Of a stretch of 64,000 nucleotides of DNA, positions 19,501 to 31,931 are shown in pieces. The notes beneath the pieces are model-generated. The model was not told the DNA's origin. It saw nothing but the letters and a program-made list of their open reading frames with translations, and did not search any database. A program made the translations under genes and the position numbers. Position 1 is the stretch's first letter; each line of letters starts with the position of its first letter. This DNA comes from Elephas maximus indicus (lineage: Eukaryota > Chordata > Mammalia > Proboscidea > Elephantidae): contig NC_064839.1 of assembly GCF_024166365.1 (NCBI RefSeq), forward strand, positions 35,042,378 to 35,106,377, given 5' to 3'.

Positions 19501-21214
19501 GTCTTTTTCCTCCTCTTCCCCTCTTCTTTCTCTTCAATATTCAAAAAAAAAAAAAAAAAGATGATGATGTTTGGGGAATTTGTGGCTTTTGTGAAGTAGA
19601 CTACATTCTCCCTGTGGGCCCCTGGAGAGCAGAGGGGTTGATAGGGTGGGCCCCTTCAAGGAGGTGATGATGGAGTGATGGAGATGGTGGGAAGTGGAGG
19701 AAGGGGCCTCCTGGCTGGCCGGTTTTAGTGGGAGAGGCAGCTTCCATCCTTTACTCCACGAGCTTCTTGAGTGGCTGGTTCAAGTTCCCTTTATGTCCTC
19801 AACCCCTACCTCCACTCAACAGATTTCCTGATGTCTTTTTATGGCTTTTTTGGTCAGGGGAGTCTCCTTGTATCTGTCCAGTGTGGAATCACCCAGGACA
19901 GAAGTGCCCCTTGGTAAAAACAACATATTTGACCTGGGGAACTAGCTTTGTGATTTAAAATGACAGCAGGATTTAGGAAAGTAGCCTCAACTTCAGGGAA
20001 ATAGAGGGATGTGACATTGGCCTTAAACATTGGCTTTGTGGAGGTGGGAGTTGGAAAACAAGGAACCTATCAGTTTTTTATCCACAGGTGGCTATTGAAT
20101 GTCACAAATACAGTTTTGACTGAACTCAGGTGGTGTGTTGGGGTCATTCCTGTGTCTCATGAGATGATGACCCCACCATCTCAGCCTTGTGTTTACTCCT
20201 TTGGTTTCTCTCCAGGTTCTAGACTGGAGAATGTTAAAAAACTGAACTGTAAATTAGTTTTTCAGAGCTTCTGATTTTTTTCTCTTTCTAAGCACAAACT
20301 AGCTTGAGAAACTCAGGCTATTTGACAGTTTGGGATCTCAGAAGTATTAGCCTAGTGTACACAGTTTTAAGTGGGTTGGGGTGTAGTAAAAAGAAAAGCA
20401 GGCAGGCTTTTAAACCAGTGGTTTCCTTGTTTACTTCCTGGACAATACGGTCTTGGGTAAACAGGGCCTGTAGTTTGGATTTGAGCTTTGGCTACTTGAA
20501 TTGACCTAGCCCACAGGTTCCTACCTGTGTGGCTTAAATACACCCATTTCCCTCCTTTCTAAAAGATGTGCTGAAAGGCGTTGCAAACAGTAGGCAGGCC
20601 CCCTAATTAAAGTGGGCTTTAAAAAAAAGCAAATTTGGAAATCTGTTTTGGGGTCACCTTACATCATCATATACCTGCTCCCTCACCTCTCAAACTCCTA
20701 AACGTCACTTCCTCAATTACTCATGTCTGTGACAAGGGTTGATGCATCTTACTGGTGAAAGAAACGAGTTGGCTGCCCCTACACACCTCCCCCTCCCCCA
20801 GCCTTTGTGTTTTTAGAGGAGTGGAGGTGGAAAAGTGCTAAGCCTGGGCCCTGCATGACCTTTTAAGGAAGACTGGCTGCTGCTCCTTCCCCATGGGGCA
20901 GCTGGATCTGCCCTCCCCCTCTGCCAGGTGGTTATGGAAATCCCTGTTTGCTCTCTGGGACTTTTTGCTGGGTGAACCTTTTCTTCTGAAATGGTTCTGT
21001 TACACATTCCCTTCCAAGTGCAGCCCCAGATAAGCCAGACACCAAAGCAATCGCCTCTCCATCTCCCAGAAGCTGCCAAAACCCTAAATCCGCAAGAGAT
21101 AGCTGTTACAATCCCAATTCAGCCTTTCTGGGTTTCCACTCTGTCTCAACCCCCATCTCCTTTCAGGGTGTTAGGCTTTCCAGAGGCAGGGGGAATGAAA
21201 TCATCAGCAGAGCT
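19501..21214. other. Intron 2 stretch, nothing recognised
   Basis: Apparently single-copy sequence. An A-run at 19541-19559 is the only simple feature. Confidence 0.4.
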
Positions 21215-21370
21215 GGTTAGTGTAGTTCAGTGAGTAAGTAGGTGAAAGATCCAGGTTTGAATTTCAGCTACTAGCTATGTGTCCTTGGGTAAGCTACTTC
21301 TGAGCCTCAGTTTCCCCATCTGTAAAATGGGGCAATAATAATACAGGTTTGTTGTGAAAATTAAATGTGC
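21215..21370 (+). repeat. MIR fragment
   Basis: CCTCAGTTTCCCCATCTGTA and AAATGGGGCAATAATAATAC are diagnostic of MIR. Confidence 0.75.
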
Positions 21371-21593
21371 ACATTCATTTAATTTTCAACAAATATGAGT
21401 GCCAGCACTGGGCTAGACCAGCGGAGACAGTAATGAATAAAGCAGCTGTGGCCTGAACAGAAATGTGAGTGAGAATGTGTTTTAAAGACAGGAAAAAGTC
21501 ATTAAATTGTGGCAAATACTTTTTTAGGGACATAATTGACACTCAAATATTATTTTGAACAAGTGAATGAATAAATAAATATTCAGGAATTCT

Positions 21594-21752
21594 CATAGCC
21601 CTGGTGGTACCAGGGTTAAGTGCTGGGCTGCTAACCAAAAGATTGGTGGCTCAAACCTACCCAGCGGCTCCATGGGAGAAAGACCTGGCAATGGGCTCCT
21701 GTGAAGGTTACTCTGTCCCATAGAGTCTCTGTATGAATACCTAATAACAACA
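21594..21752 (+). mobile_element. AfroSINE with ACCTAATAACAACAAC tail
   Basis: It has a TAGCCCTGGTGG head and GGGCTGCTAACCAAAAGATT. Its tail ends in an RTE-like CCTAATAACAACAAC rather than the TTTGGTTTTTGG type. Confidence 0.85.
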
Positions 21753-22304
21753 ACCTCTCCTACCTTTGCTTTTATTTTTTTCTCCCAAACTCTATGGCTC
21801 TGGGCCACAGCCCTCTAGGTTGACTGTAAATGGGCAGGGAAGAGTTTGATTTGTTAGAACTTTCTAATACACCGGTGAGGGCTGTATGCCCAGAGACTCT
21901 TGAAGCCAAACTCACAGCGCTAAGTGTGTCCTGAGGATTCTGTGGACTGAGTGCTTCCTTCTGAAAGCGCAGAGGGCAGAGAAGCGAGACCTCAAACCTG
22001 AATCTGGAAATGGAAGGGGTTGTTAGTCATTTTTAAGTGTTTTTCAACTTTGGTCAATTAAAAAATTGTGGTACCTTTTTCTTTTTCTCTCTCATCTTTC
22101 CTCCCTTCTTACCTCCTTTTCCACTACCTTCCTTTCCCTTACCTCCCTCTCTTTTAATTTAAGTTCACCTTTTTATACACCCCAGCTTATGCTTTTTACT
22201 GTTGGAGAGCCTTAGGTCACCTTTCTTTCTGTACTTTTTTCTTTTCCTTCCTCTTCCCATCAAGGCTCTGGTGGCATTTTCCCAAAATTTAGAAAGTTCT
22301 TGAG

Positions 22305-22480
22305 CCAGGCTGCTTAGATTTAAATCCAGGTAACCCCCCTTGGCACTCGAGGGATGTTGACCAAGGACTTCCCTCTCCGGGCCTTAGTTTACCCATCTGT
22401 AAAATGGGCATAATAGTAGCCACCTCATAGGATGGTATGTCAAGTGTTCAATGTGATTAAATTATTAGCTGCTCCTGTTG
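22305..22480 (+). repeat. MIR fragment
   Basis: GCCTTAGTTTACCCATCTGT and AAAATGGGCATAATAGTAGC. Confidence 0.7.
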
Positions 22481-22949
22481 TTCAGTGCTCCTGAAGTAGT
22501 TTGGTGCTTTTTGTTTGAGACTCTCCCATGTTTTACCTTTGGCTCAAAGGTTCCCTGTGCTCCCTCCCACCCAGCAAACCAGCCAAACCAGTTTCCTCAC
22601 TCTCCCTGCTTCTGTGTTAAGCAAATACTGCTCTGCAAACGGTGAATCAGCCAGATGCCCTTTGTTAGAAAAGGAAATTCTGTGGCATTTTCTTGCTTGC
22701 CACCATGCAGTCTGCTTGGGTTGTGCTGAAGTGGGTTTGCCTGTGGGTTAAAAAAGGAGACCTGCTCATGAATTTTGCCTGTAATTGGAGTGGGAGCACT
22801 GGGGCAAGGTGCAGCTTGTGATGGGGAAATCAGAATGACCTTCAACTTCACAGCTTCTGCTGTTTTTTAAAAAAGTTATTTCATAATCTAGATCCCTTAA
22901 GATACCTGTTTTTCCAATGTCAAAAAGCTCTGCCCCAGCCCCTGAGACC

Positions 22950-23125
22950 TTGGTTCACCCACATGGCTAAGCACTGAGTCATCTGGGGCACTTCCCAAAA
23001 CACAGATTTGCTGTTCTGCAGATCCACTGAGCCAAAATCTCAGAGGGTGGGGTTCTAGGCTCAGAATTTCAAAAAGCTCTTCAGGTGTCTGCTGCCACCA
23101 GATTCATTTCCTGGACAAGCCCATG
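22950..23125 (+). repeat. MER5-like DNA transposon fragment (non-autonomous hAT)
   Basis: CATCTGGGGCACTTCCC, then ACAGATTTGCTG and TCAGAGGGTGGGGTTCTAGG, resemble MER5A. Confidence 0.5.
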
Positions 23126-23770
23126 GGCTAGGTCACAGATGTTTGGTGAGTAAATAGCTGGTGCCAATCAGGGTGTGGGGCATCTAGCTGTCCAGCCTTG
23201 AGGCCAGAGATCAAAGGGCACCCTTGACCAGGGAGGGGTCAGCCTGGTCCCTGCTCTGTCTGCCAGTGAAGGAGAGTTCTGCAGATGCAAAGTGGAGTAG
23301 ATGGGAGTGGGGCGGGGGGGGGCTAGAGAAGTGACCAGTGCATGGACTTCTCCACGCTGTGCACCCAGTGCTGGGGGTACTGGCTTGATTAAGCCCCTGC
23401 CCTCAAGGAGATTCCAGAAAATCTCTGTGAGACCTCTAATTGGATAATTCCAGTGTACTGAGAGAATGCTGCTGGGTGGGAAGAGATTCAGAGGATGCAA
23501 GGAGCAGCCAACTTCACCTGGATGATATTGGTAGATAAGCGGGCATCAGCCAGACAGAGAAAAGGGGAAGGGCACTCCAGGGAGAGGAAATGGATTACCC
23601 AAAGGCGCGGTGCCAGAAAGCTGGAGTCAGAAGGGGTCAGGCGACTGGAGCTGTGCCTTCCTGGCCAAGGAAGGGTAGCTTGGAGGAGAAGAGGATCTGA
23701 GAATGAGGCTGTAAAGGCTAGGGCTGGGCTACTGCAGGACCATGGGCCTGTTAATGGGGGATTTTTGTTT
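23126..23770. other. Intron 2 stretch, nothing recognised
   Basis: Overlapping open frames on both strands (about 23168-23845) are GC-rich noise without domains or splice context. Confidence 0.45.
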
Positions 23771-23779
23771 TGTTTTCTT

Positions 23780-24430
23780 TTAGTAGGCAAATCTTCACTT
23801 GGTTTAAAAAAATATATATGTATATATATATATATGGCAGAGTGAAAAGTCTTACCCAGCCTTATCTAGTCTTCACCTAGTTCTTCCCCCAAGGCAAAGG
23901 TAACTAGCTAGTTCCTCGCAGGTAACTAGTTTTATAAGTCTCTTTTGTATCCTTAGAGGGTTTCCTTATGGAAATACAAAAATAGCCATATTTCTTACAC
24001 AAATGTAAATTTAATAATGTATGATCCTTTTATATGAAGGATAGTGTATCATAACACTGTTCTGTACCTTACTTTCCTTCCAAATGAGCATTCTGTCTGT
24101 ACTAGTACGGAAAGAACTTCCACTTTCTGTTATTTTTTTACACCTGTGTGGTATGGATGGACTCTAGTTTACTGAACTGACTGCCTCCCGCCTCCCCACC
24201 CCCATAGATGGACATTGGGTTGTCCTGTCTTTTGCTGTAGGAAACAAAGCTGCAGGGAATAACCTCGCACACCCATCCTTTTGCACATGTTCTGGTGTAC
24301 CCAGAAGATGAATGTCCATAGGTGGACCTGTTGGATCAAGGTATCTGTGTCTGTAATTTTGTCAGTTATTTCCAAATTGCCTCTCACAGAACTGTATCAG
24401 TTTGCACCCCTAGTAGCATCTAGAGACAGC
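23780..24430 (-). repeat. Old L1-like fragment with a (TA)n microsatellite
   Basis: Reverse old-L1 features are present: GTGTGGTATGGATGGACTC, ATGGACATTGGGTTGTCC and TTCCAAATTGCCTCTC. A TA/TATG microsatellite lies at 23809-23836. Confidence 0.5.
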
Positions 24431-24690
24431 CTGTTTCCCACTGTCCAGCGGAGGTTTTAAGCAAGAGTTTGGGACAGGTGTTCTGTGCCTGTCTCTCTGA
24501 GGACAAAATGGTCTTGATTTGGAGAATGATGTCAAGATTTCCACACACAAGTTTCTAGCATCTCAGCAAAAAGTAATTCCAGCAGCTTCTAGTATATACA
24601 TAGGTTTTTCAGGTACCCCACAAACTGGAGGATAAAAAGATAGAAGAGCTATGTTGAGAGCATTTATTTGGAGGTGGCTAACAAATAAGA

Positions 24691-24905
24691 AGGAACCCTT
24701 GTGGGACAACAGTTAAGCACTTGGCTGGTTACTAACTGAAAGGTTGATGGTTTGAACCCACCCAGTGCTCTGTGGGAGAAAGACCTGACAATCTTCTTCC
24801 ATAAAGATTACAGCCAAGAAAGCTCTATGGGCTAGTTCTACTGTCACATGGGATCTCTATGAGTCAGAATCGACTCGATGGCACCCAACCACAACAAGAA
24901 AGAAA
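24691..24905 (+). mobile_element. AfroSINE (longer type, RTE-like tail)
   Basis: It has an AGGAACCCTTGTGG head, GAAAGACCTGACAATCTTC inside and CTATGAGTCAGAATCGACTC. It ends GGCACCCAACCACAACAAG, close to the RTE LINE 3' end. Confidence 0.9.
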
Positions 24906-24974
24906 AAAGTCAAATATTTGTGCCTATTGAATTTTAGGAGGTGGGCCCTGCTAAGGGTCTTCCAGTTAATTATA

Positions 24975-25140
24975 ACAGCATCCCATGGTGGGAACTGTCA
25001 TCGTCCCCCATTCTGGAAAAAGAAGCTGAGGCTCAGAAAGCATGGACAACTTGCCCAAGTTCACCCAGCCAGGCAGTGGCAGAGCTGGGGCTGGAGCCAG
25101 GACTTCTATTTTCAAAACCTCTGCTCTTAGCCCCTTCCCT
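24975..25140 (-). repeat. MIR fragment
   Basis: GAAGCTGAGGCTCAGAAAGC and CTTGCCCAAGTTCACCCAGC. Confidence 0.65.
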
Positions 25141-25970
25141 TTAATGCCTTGTTGCCATCCTGTGGAAGCTGATTCACCTTTGTAAGGGAAAGGAATTCCT
25201 TCCTGCCTTTTGAAGAAGATAGTTTCATACCTTTTGCATCTCACTAATTTTATTTGTGATACTAGAATTCAGTCCCTTTGGCCTTTGAAAAGCCTCTTTT
25301 GTCTTTTGTCTTTTGTTTATGAGCAATTTTCAACTTCTTTCCCTCTTGACCTTCACTTCTAAAAAATGGCTAAAGCAGTCCTTCTTTTTCTTTCTCTCTC
25401 GGTCTCTGAAAATCCAATTGATATTGGCATTCAAGATTGGGCGGGGCGGGGGGGGGAACCGCCCTTACACAAATTCACTTTCCAACCGGGGACTTACTGA
25501 AGGTGCTTGATCCCTACAGAGATCTGGATCCCTCTCCTGAATGGAGAACATGCCTGTATCCCTCTGAGCTCAGATGCTACAGTTAGGACCTAATGGGGCC
25601 TCCCTGGAAGGGTTGACCCTGTTACCCACGAGCAAAGTCATAGACAGTGATCAGCACAGGACCCTATGGGATAATTGGCTGAGGCCTAGATAATAATTAA
25701 CTGGCTTTGTAATTAGAAGAGCTTGTAACAAGCCAAAAGCCTTTCAGATTTATCTTACCTGGGCAAGTTGGAGGCTAAGAAGAACACCCCTTTCTGTGGT
25801 TTGGTGTTCAAACGTGCAGATACACCTGCTCTGTTCCCAGAAGAGTTTTCCCAAAAGAGAGTGTTTTTATCTAGGTTGTTGAGACAGCCTCCTTTTTGGT
25901 CACCCTGCTTTCCCCAGCCCTCTCCCAACACCCACCAGATTGAAGGTTTTTAAGACATAAGTTAGAAAAT
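25141..25970. other. Intron 2 stretch, nothing recognised
   Basis: No coding or repeat signal. A G-run lies at 25441-25456. Confidence 0.4.
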
Positions 25971-25974
25971 AGCT

Positions 25975-26578
25975 GTCTTGTTAAAAATTCTCCAGTGGTT
26001 CACATTTTTTTTCACATAGAATAAAAGCCACATTTCACACAGAATAAAACCAGAGTATTTTCTATGACTTACAAGGTCTCTTTGATCTGTCCCCTCCTTA
26101 TATCCTCATCTTCTACCACTCCCCTGTTCCTCTTTCTAGTCATGTTGCCTCCTGGCTATACCTGAAACACACCAACACACCAGGCACATTTCTCCTTCAG
26201 GGCCTTTGCACTGGCTGGTCCCGCTGTAATACTTTTTCTCTGATATCTGCATAACTTGCTTGTTTATGTTCTTCATCTTTGCTCAAATGTCACCCCTCAG
26301 TAAGGACTTTCTTGAACCCTCTATTTGAGATAACCCCCACCCCTAGCACTTTCCTTCCTGCTTCTGTGCTTTATTTTTCTCTGTAATGCTTTTCACCATC
26401 TAACACACGGTGTATTTCACTTATTTCTCTCCTGTTCACTGTCTTTCCCAACTACAGCATAAGCATCAAGAGGTCAGTGGTTTTTGTCTTGCTTTGTTCA
26501 TAGGCTGTACTGCATCTAGAACAGTGTCAGGCACATAGAAGGTGTGTAATAAGTAAGTGTTGAATGAATGAATAAAAG
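25975..26578 (+). repeat. L2 LINE 3' region
   Basis: CAGGGCCTTTGCACTGGCTG, GCTCAAATGTCACC and a 3' end GTGTTGAATGAATGAATAAA are L2 features. Confidence 0.7.
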
Positions 26579-26610
26579 AGGTTTCAGAGTCTCTCTCTCT
26601 CTATGTCTTG

Positions 26611-26764
26611 GAGCCCTGGTGGTACAGTGGTTAAGAAGCTGACTGCTAACCAAAAGGATGGCAATTTGAACCCACCAGCTGCTCCTTGGAAACGCTGTGG
26701 GGCAGTTCTCTGTCTTATAAGGTCACTATGAGTCGGAATTGAATCAAGGGCAATGGGTATGGAG
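26611..26764 (+). mobile_element. AfroSINE
   Basis: GAGCCCTGGTGGTACAGTGG head, GACTGCTAACCAAAAGGATG and a CACTATGAGTCGGAATTGAA tail. Confidence 0.92.
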
Positions 26765-27318
26765 TATATACATGTCTATACATATCTTGTGCTTTTGGAG
26801 GCTAATTCATTGTAGTGATTTTTTTTTTTTTTTTTGAAAGTTGGGGCTTTCTTCGTGTGCTCCATAGAAAGAACACAAGGAGGGGATGGTCTCAAGCCAT
26901 TGCTTCTGCTTGGCGCTCCCCAATTTCTCTAAGCCTTGCACACCCTTGGTGTAACCTTACCTAATTGTCTTGTCACAAAACAGCTTGCAGGCCAGAGTCT
27001 AAAGGTCAGATGAGCCATTTCTGCCTCACACTTTTTGGTGTAAGGAAGCACCAGATCAAAATCTAAACAGATACCTGAGCCCGCCAGGGACATCTGTTTG
27101 GTTTCCCATTGTCTGGGTAACACCTTCCTTGAGCAAGGCTCCCAGATAAACCCAACACCTTCCACTTGGGTATCTTCAGCTTCCTTTAGGCTCATTAATT
27201 GTTCAAGACCTGGTGTCCATTCTTCCAGTTCTTGGCAATGCGCAGGAGCCTGGAAGGAGATTGCTGAGAGATGCGTACAACTCAAAGACAAAAATGTAAG
27301 ACTAATTTGTAAGCTCTT
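26765..27318. other. Intron 2 stretch, nothing recognised
   Basis: A T-run at 26820-26836 is the only simple feature. Confidence 0.4.
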
Positions 27319-27495
27319 GGAAACCCTGGTGGCGTAGTGGTTAAGTGCTATGGCTGCTAACCAAAGGGTGGGCAGTTCGAATCCACGAGGCGCTCCTTGG
27401 AAACTCTATGGGGTAGTTCTACTCTGTCCTATAGGGTTGCTATGAGTCAGTATTGGCTGACTCAAGGGCACTGGGTTTGGATTTTTTTGTTTTGG
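27319..27495 (+). mobile_element. AfroSINE, well preserved
   Basis: GGAAACCCTGGTGGCGTAGT head. GCAGTTCGAATCCACGAGGC holds a tRNA-type B box. The tail is TTTGGATTTTTTTGTTTTGG. Confidence 0.95.
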
Positions 27496-27849
27496 CCAGG
27501 ATAAGAAACTCACAGCCCCCAAATCCATCTGATCAAAACATATTCATTGAGAGAGCACTTTGAGACATCATATAAATCTTTATGTAAGATACATCACCCT
27601 ATGATTAACTTTATTATGTGAATTTGGCCCCAATTAAAAAAAAAAAATCACCCTGCCTTCGGGTAGATAACTACCTAATGGTAGCCTTGCCAGATTTAGC
27701 ATAAAAATACAGGCTACCCAGTTACGTCTGAATTTCAGGTAAAACAAGGACTGAGGTTTTAGTATATCTCATGCAATATCTGAGACATACTTACTAAAGA
27801 ATTTTTTTGTTGTTTTATCCTGTATTTTCATCATAAACAATGTACTGAT

Positions 27850-28035
27850 TGACACTTATTAGTGTCACTTCCTATGTTCTATCTCCTTTAAAACTTACAA
27901 CAACCCTGTGAGAAGTGACAGTTGAGGACATGAGAGGCTAAGAAAGATAGCACAGGTCATGCAAACAGGAAATGGTAGAACCTGGCCTCTTGTTCCAGTG
28001 CCTGCTGGACTCCAAAGTCTGTGCTCTTTACAGCA
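27850..28035 (-). repeat. MIR fragment
   Basis: TTACAACAACCCTGTGAGAA and a worn region with GAGGCTAAGAAAGATAGCAC. Confidence 0.5.
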
Positions 28036-28208
28036 GGAAAGCTGACTAACGAGATGATCTATGACCAGCCAGGTGAAGTGGATGGTTAATTTCTGCTCTG
28101 GAAACTCTCCGTGGGGAAAGAAGTCCCTCTGGATGACAAGCATTTGTCCATTCACTAAGCAAATTTACACCAAGCATCTGCCAAGCACTATTAGGCATTG
28201 GAGATATA

Positions 28209-28415
28209 CTGTAGCCAGTTGCCATAGAGTTGATTCTGACTCATGGCAATCTCATGAGTATCAGAGTATAACCATGCTCCATAGGGTTTTCAGTGACCAA
28301 TTTTTGGCAAGGAGATTGCCAGGTCTTTCTTCCAAGGTACCTCTGGGTAGACTCAAACCTCCAATCTTTTGGTTAGCAGCCAAGCCCATTAACCATTTGT
28401 ACCACCCAGGGACTA
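28209..28415 (-). mobile_element. AfroSINE with 13-bp target-site duplication
   Basis: Reverse SINE with TTTTGGTTAGCAGCCAAGCC and a TACCACCCAGGGACTAC head. It is flanked by CATTGGAGATATA (28196-28208) and CATTGGGGATATA (28416-28428). It splits an ancient repeat. Confidence 0.88.
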
Positions 28416-28428
28416 CATTGGGGATATA

Positions 28429-28475
28429 AAAACCAAAAAACTCATTACCACTGAGTTGATTCCAACTATAGCAGG
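28429..28475 (-). mobile_element. AfroSINE tail fragment
   Basis: AAACCAAAAAACTCATTACC and GAGTTGATTCCAACTAT are a short 3' piece in reverse. Confidence 0.6.
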
Positions 28476-29889
28476 GGACAAAACGGACAAAAATCCCTGT
28501 CCTCTTGTGGTTTTCCATTCTAATTGGAAGAAACAGGTGGTGATCTGTGGAGGGGGGAAAAAAAACAGAACTGTGTGTGATGAGGCGGAGAGATTTTGGG
28601 AAAGTCATCACTAAGAAAAAATTTGAGTAAAGACTTGAGGAAGTGAAGTTTGAATTGGACTTTGTCTTGAGGAGACTGGGCTTCTCACATTCTTCAAGCC
28701 CATCCTGGGTCCATATAAAAAGACTATTTGCTGAGTGGGTATTTTTCGAGAGGAATAATCCTGAGTACTAACTGGGGCCACATCTCCTTCAACGGGTATC
28801 AGATTCAAACCAGGATCTAATGCTCTTTCTAAGCCACCCCACTCCCTGGCTTGTTGCCAAAGAGGAATATGGCTCCATCTAGTTGTTTTCTTAATCTCCT
28901 CATGGCAGAAGGATGAGATTATTCTAAACAGGCATCACGACCTCTCAGATTTTTTTGGGGGGGAGGGGGGGTATACATATACCAGTGTCCCAGGACCTGC
29001 TAGTTAGAATGAAACCTGGACTCAGTATGAGGATTTTCCCCACTGCAAACGTACTCCCCCACAAATTCTTCATCACGATTGTGTGGGCGTGCTTAAAAGG
29101 GAACTAGATGACCAACTTGTTTGTAGGAAAAGTTGTGGCTTTGAGTCAGTGGTGGGACAATAACTGGGCACTTATTGACAGGTGGGGTGGGTCTCTGAGT
29201 CACTCCATTGAGAGGCCTCTCCTGGGGAGGTTTTTGGTATCAGGAGGTTGAATCAACTCTGACGTCACCCTTTCATAGTAACAGGTACTTTAGGTGTTCT
29301 GCTCTTACTCATAAATCCCCAGAGACATTGGCCCGTCATGTTGTCATTCTTCAGCAAGAAGCCCAGTACTTTGAAGAAAAATGACTGGGTTCCAACAGGG
29401 AAGTTCACATGGCCCACTTCATCATGACCCCAACTCCCAGGCTTGTAATTGTGACTAAACTTTCTGGAGAAATTAGGATTTGTGGGTGTACTTCCTGTAG
29501 CTTTTGGCTTCTCCTCTCAATTCTGCATTTAAAAAGAGCCTTGCAGATAGGTGTTTCAGAGTTTGTCCTTTAAGTCTGGTTTTGAAGCTTCCATGTAAAT
29601 TCTGCTGATTTTTCTTTGGATTTTGGGATTGTGCTTTCTTTTTCTTTTTTTCTTTCTGCTAATCCTCTCCCTTGGACTGTGGGTGTATTTAAGACTTTGG
29701 GAATTAAATACCTGGGAGGCTGTTCAACCTAGGGAACCATGTGCCACTTACCAGGTGTGAGGTTTTACTCCTGGTGTCAACAGAGATTTGATGTTGAGCC
29801 TCTGGCTTTAATCTTCAGCATTTATTTCTCTTTTATCCTGTAGTATGAAAGGTGAGTCTCCCTGAGCCTCCCTCAGATAGTGAAGATGA
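28476..29889. other. Intron 2 stretch, mostly unrecognised
   Basis: 28476-28560 continues the ancient repeat split by the SINE. A G-run is at 28952-28970. Nothing else was recognised. Confidence 0.4.
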
Positions 29890-30125
29890 ATTGAGGAGGC
29901 GATGTGAGAAACAGGAGGACTCCAGTTCAAATCCTGGCTCTATACTTAACTTGCCAGGACACCTTGGGCAAGTTACTTAACCTTTCTGTGCCTCAGGTCC
30001 CTCACCTGTGAAAGGGGATAATCATTGTTCCCATCTCACAGGGCTGTGATGAGGATTCTCTGAGTTAACATATGTAAGCACTTTCAGTGCCTGGCACAAG
30101 CACTATTAAGTATTTAGTTCCTGTT
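29890..30125 (+). repeat. MIR, fairly complete
   Basis: CAAGTTACTTAACCTTTCTG, CACAGGGCTGTGATGAGGAT and GTGCCTGGCACAAGCACTA. Confidence 0.8.
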
Positions 30126-30340
30126 ATTAGACATTTCTGCTTCAGAATTTTGTCAAGGGGGTGAAAAAATTCATGCTAAAGACTGAAGGAGGGAGACAGA
30201 AGGATCAAGGATGAGGAAGTGCTTTATCGCCCTTCTCTCCCTGCTCCTTGACCTCCCCAAGTCCTTGACCCAACACCCACTCAGTTGGCAACTATTTGTC
30301 CACATGTCAGGTGGTGCCAGCTGGGCACACCATCAGGCAG

Positions 30341-30507
30341 ATAATCTGTCTACTACTGCTGTCGAGTCGATTCTGACTCACAGTGACCCTCCCTATAGGA
30401 CAGGGTAGAACTGCCCCGTAGAGTTTCCAAGGAGCGCCTGGCAGATTTGAACTGCAGACCTTTTGGTTAGCAGCTGTAGCACTTAACCACTATGCCACCA
30501 GCGTTTC
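30341..30507 (-). mobile_element. AfroSINE with target-site duplication
   Basis: Reverse copy with CTGTCGAGTCGATTCTGACT and GCACTTAACCACTATGCCAC. It is flanked by CATCAGGCAG (30331-30340) and CATCAGGTAG (30508-30517). Confidence 0.93.
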
Positions 30508-30519
30508 CATCAGGTAGCT

Positions 30520-30720
30520 AGTCTATGCTAATTTATCGTCACAACCTATTTGGTTGGACCAGTCTATGAAGTTGATTCTAAAATTATTCCCATTTTATGT
30601 AGAAGAAAACTGAGGTTCGGGGAAATTTAGTGATATGTCCAAGGAAGTGGCAGGTAGAGATTTGAATCTATGTCTGCTGACCCCAAAGCTTATGCCACCA
30701 CCAATGTACCTGTACCTGGC
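30520..30720 (-). repeat. MIR fragment
   Basis: CCCATTTTATGTAGAAGAAA and ACTGAGGTTCGGGGAAATTT. Confidence 0.6.
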
Positions 30721-30769
30721 TGGTGCTTTTCTGTGAGCTTCCAACTGCCCAGGCCTTTCTCATAACCAT

Positions 30770-31015
30770 CATTTTCCTATCTATTCTTCCAGTTTTTCTT
30801 GAATTAGGAATGTGGATTCTTATCTTGCCACCACCTCAAATTTTTTTTTTTTTTACATAAAATGTAGCCTATTATACACAATGTTCTGCATGCACCTTAT
30901 TTTCTTCACTCAATGTATCTGGAGATTGACCTCATCTTTTTTTTTAACTACTGTACCATATTTTATTGCATGGTAGGTTCCCAGTTGATGGACACTTGTT
31001 AATGTTTCTGATCTT
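30770..31015 (-). repeat. Old L1-like fragment
   Basis: TGCATGGTAGGTTCCCAG, then TTGATGGACACTTG, is the usual reverse old-L1 sequence. It includes a T-run. Confidence 0.45.
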
Positions 31016-31259
31016 TTACTATTATAAGCAATGTCAAGGGCATTTTAGATGTTTTGAGCAGGAGGACCTGTAGATATAGAGATCTCTGTGGCCTTGGAGA
31101 TGTGTAAAAACAGTGTGAGGGCAGTGTCTGGCTTCCTAACTTCACAAGGGGGAAGGAGAATCAAAATCAGCAGCCCAAGGCCGATTCCAAAGAGGCGGAA
31201 GTCAGACATGCCTCCTCTCTCTGCCATGTTTACCAATTTTGACACTAATCATCCCTCCC

Positions 31260-31923
31260 AGGGCACTCTCTACTTCTCTGCTGGGTTCGATAATTCATTG
31301 CAGTGGCCACACAGAATTCACAATACTCATGATTATGGGGTTTATAAGGGAAGTAACAGGTTACAATTCAGGTTCAGGAACACTTAGGATATGGTTCTTC
31401 CATCAGGACAGTCTCTTCCCAGCTGTGCTTACAGGCACACCTTTTTTTCTGGTCCTTGGCCTCTGCCCGGCTCAGGCAAGTGTTATAAAGCTATTTTAGC
31501 TCTGCTGATAAACACCCAGAGGCACCCTACTCCACCAGTAAGCCTCAGCCCAAAGGTGCTCAGCTCTAACTCTGTGGGTAGGCAAACTTAGCTCTACCAA
31601 GTGCCTGGAGGCACCCCACTCCTCCAGCAAGCCTCCTGCTCTGCTTCATGGGCCAGGAATCCATACTGTGTCCTGCTACCATTTCTCTGCCACTTCTTCT
31701 GTCTTCAGTATTACAGCTTTCTCTGTCTCCTAGCTCCAGGAGCTTCTCAGTGCAGGAATCTGGGGTCCAAAGGACATGCTCTAGTTTTGGCCTTTCTTCC
31801 TTAGTGGTGGTGGGATCCTCTCTTTCCCACCTCTGGGTTGGCTCATTTTAAGCCTAGCGGATGGCAAAACTGACCGATCCGTTTGGTGGGCCACAATTAC
31901 CCTATTTGCGTAGATCTACACAA
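31260..31923 (-). repeat. LTR-like or unclassified repeat related to the ERV-nested block
   Basis: The segment at about 31733-31820 (CAGGAGCTTCTCAGTGCAGG through TTAGTGGTGGTGGGATCCTC) matches 2035-2115. It also holds internal near-duplicates (CACCCAGAGGCACCCTACTC and GCCTGGAGGCACCCCACTCC). An AfroSINE interrupts its right side. The family and orientation are uncertain. Confidence 0.45.
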
Positions 31924-31931
31924 TCACTTGG

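Noticed and set aside
23168-23845. Overlapping open frames of 100-116 codons on both strands
   Set aside because: No domain, no splice context and composition-driven. No homolog was recognised.
27360-27385. tRNA gene from the GTTCGAATCC box
   Set aside because: The motif is the B box of the tRNA-derived AfroSINE head. No cloverleaf-capable tRNA gene is present.
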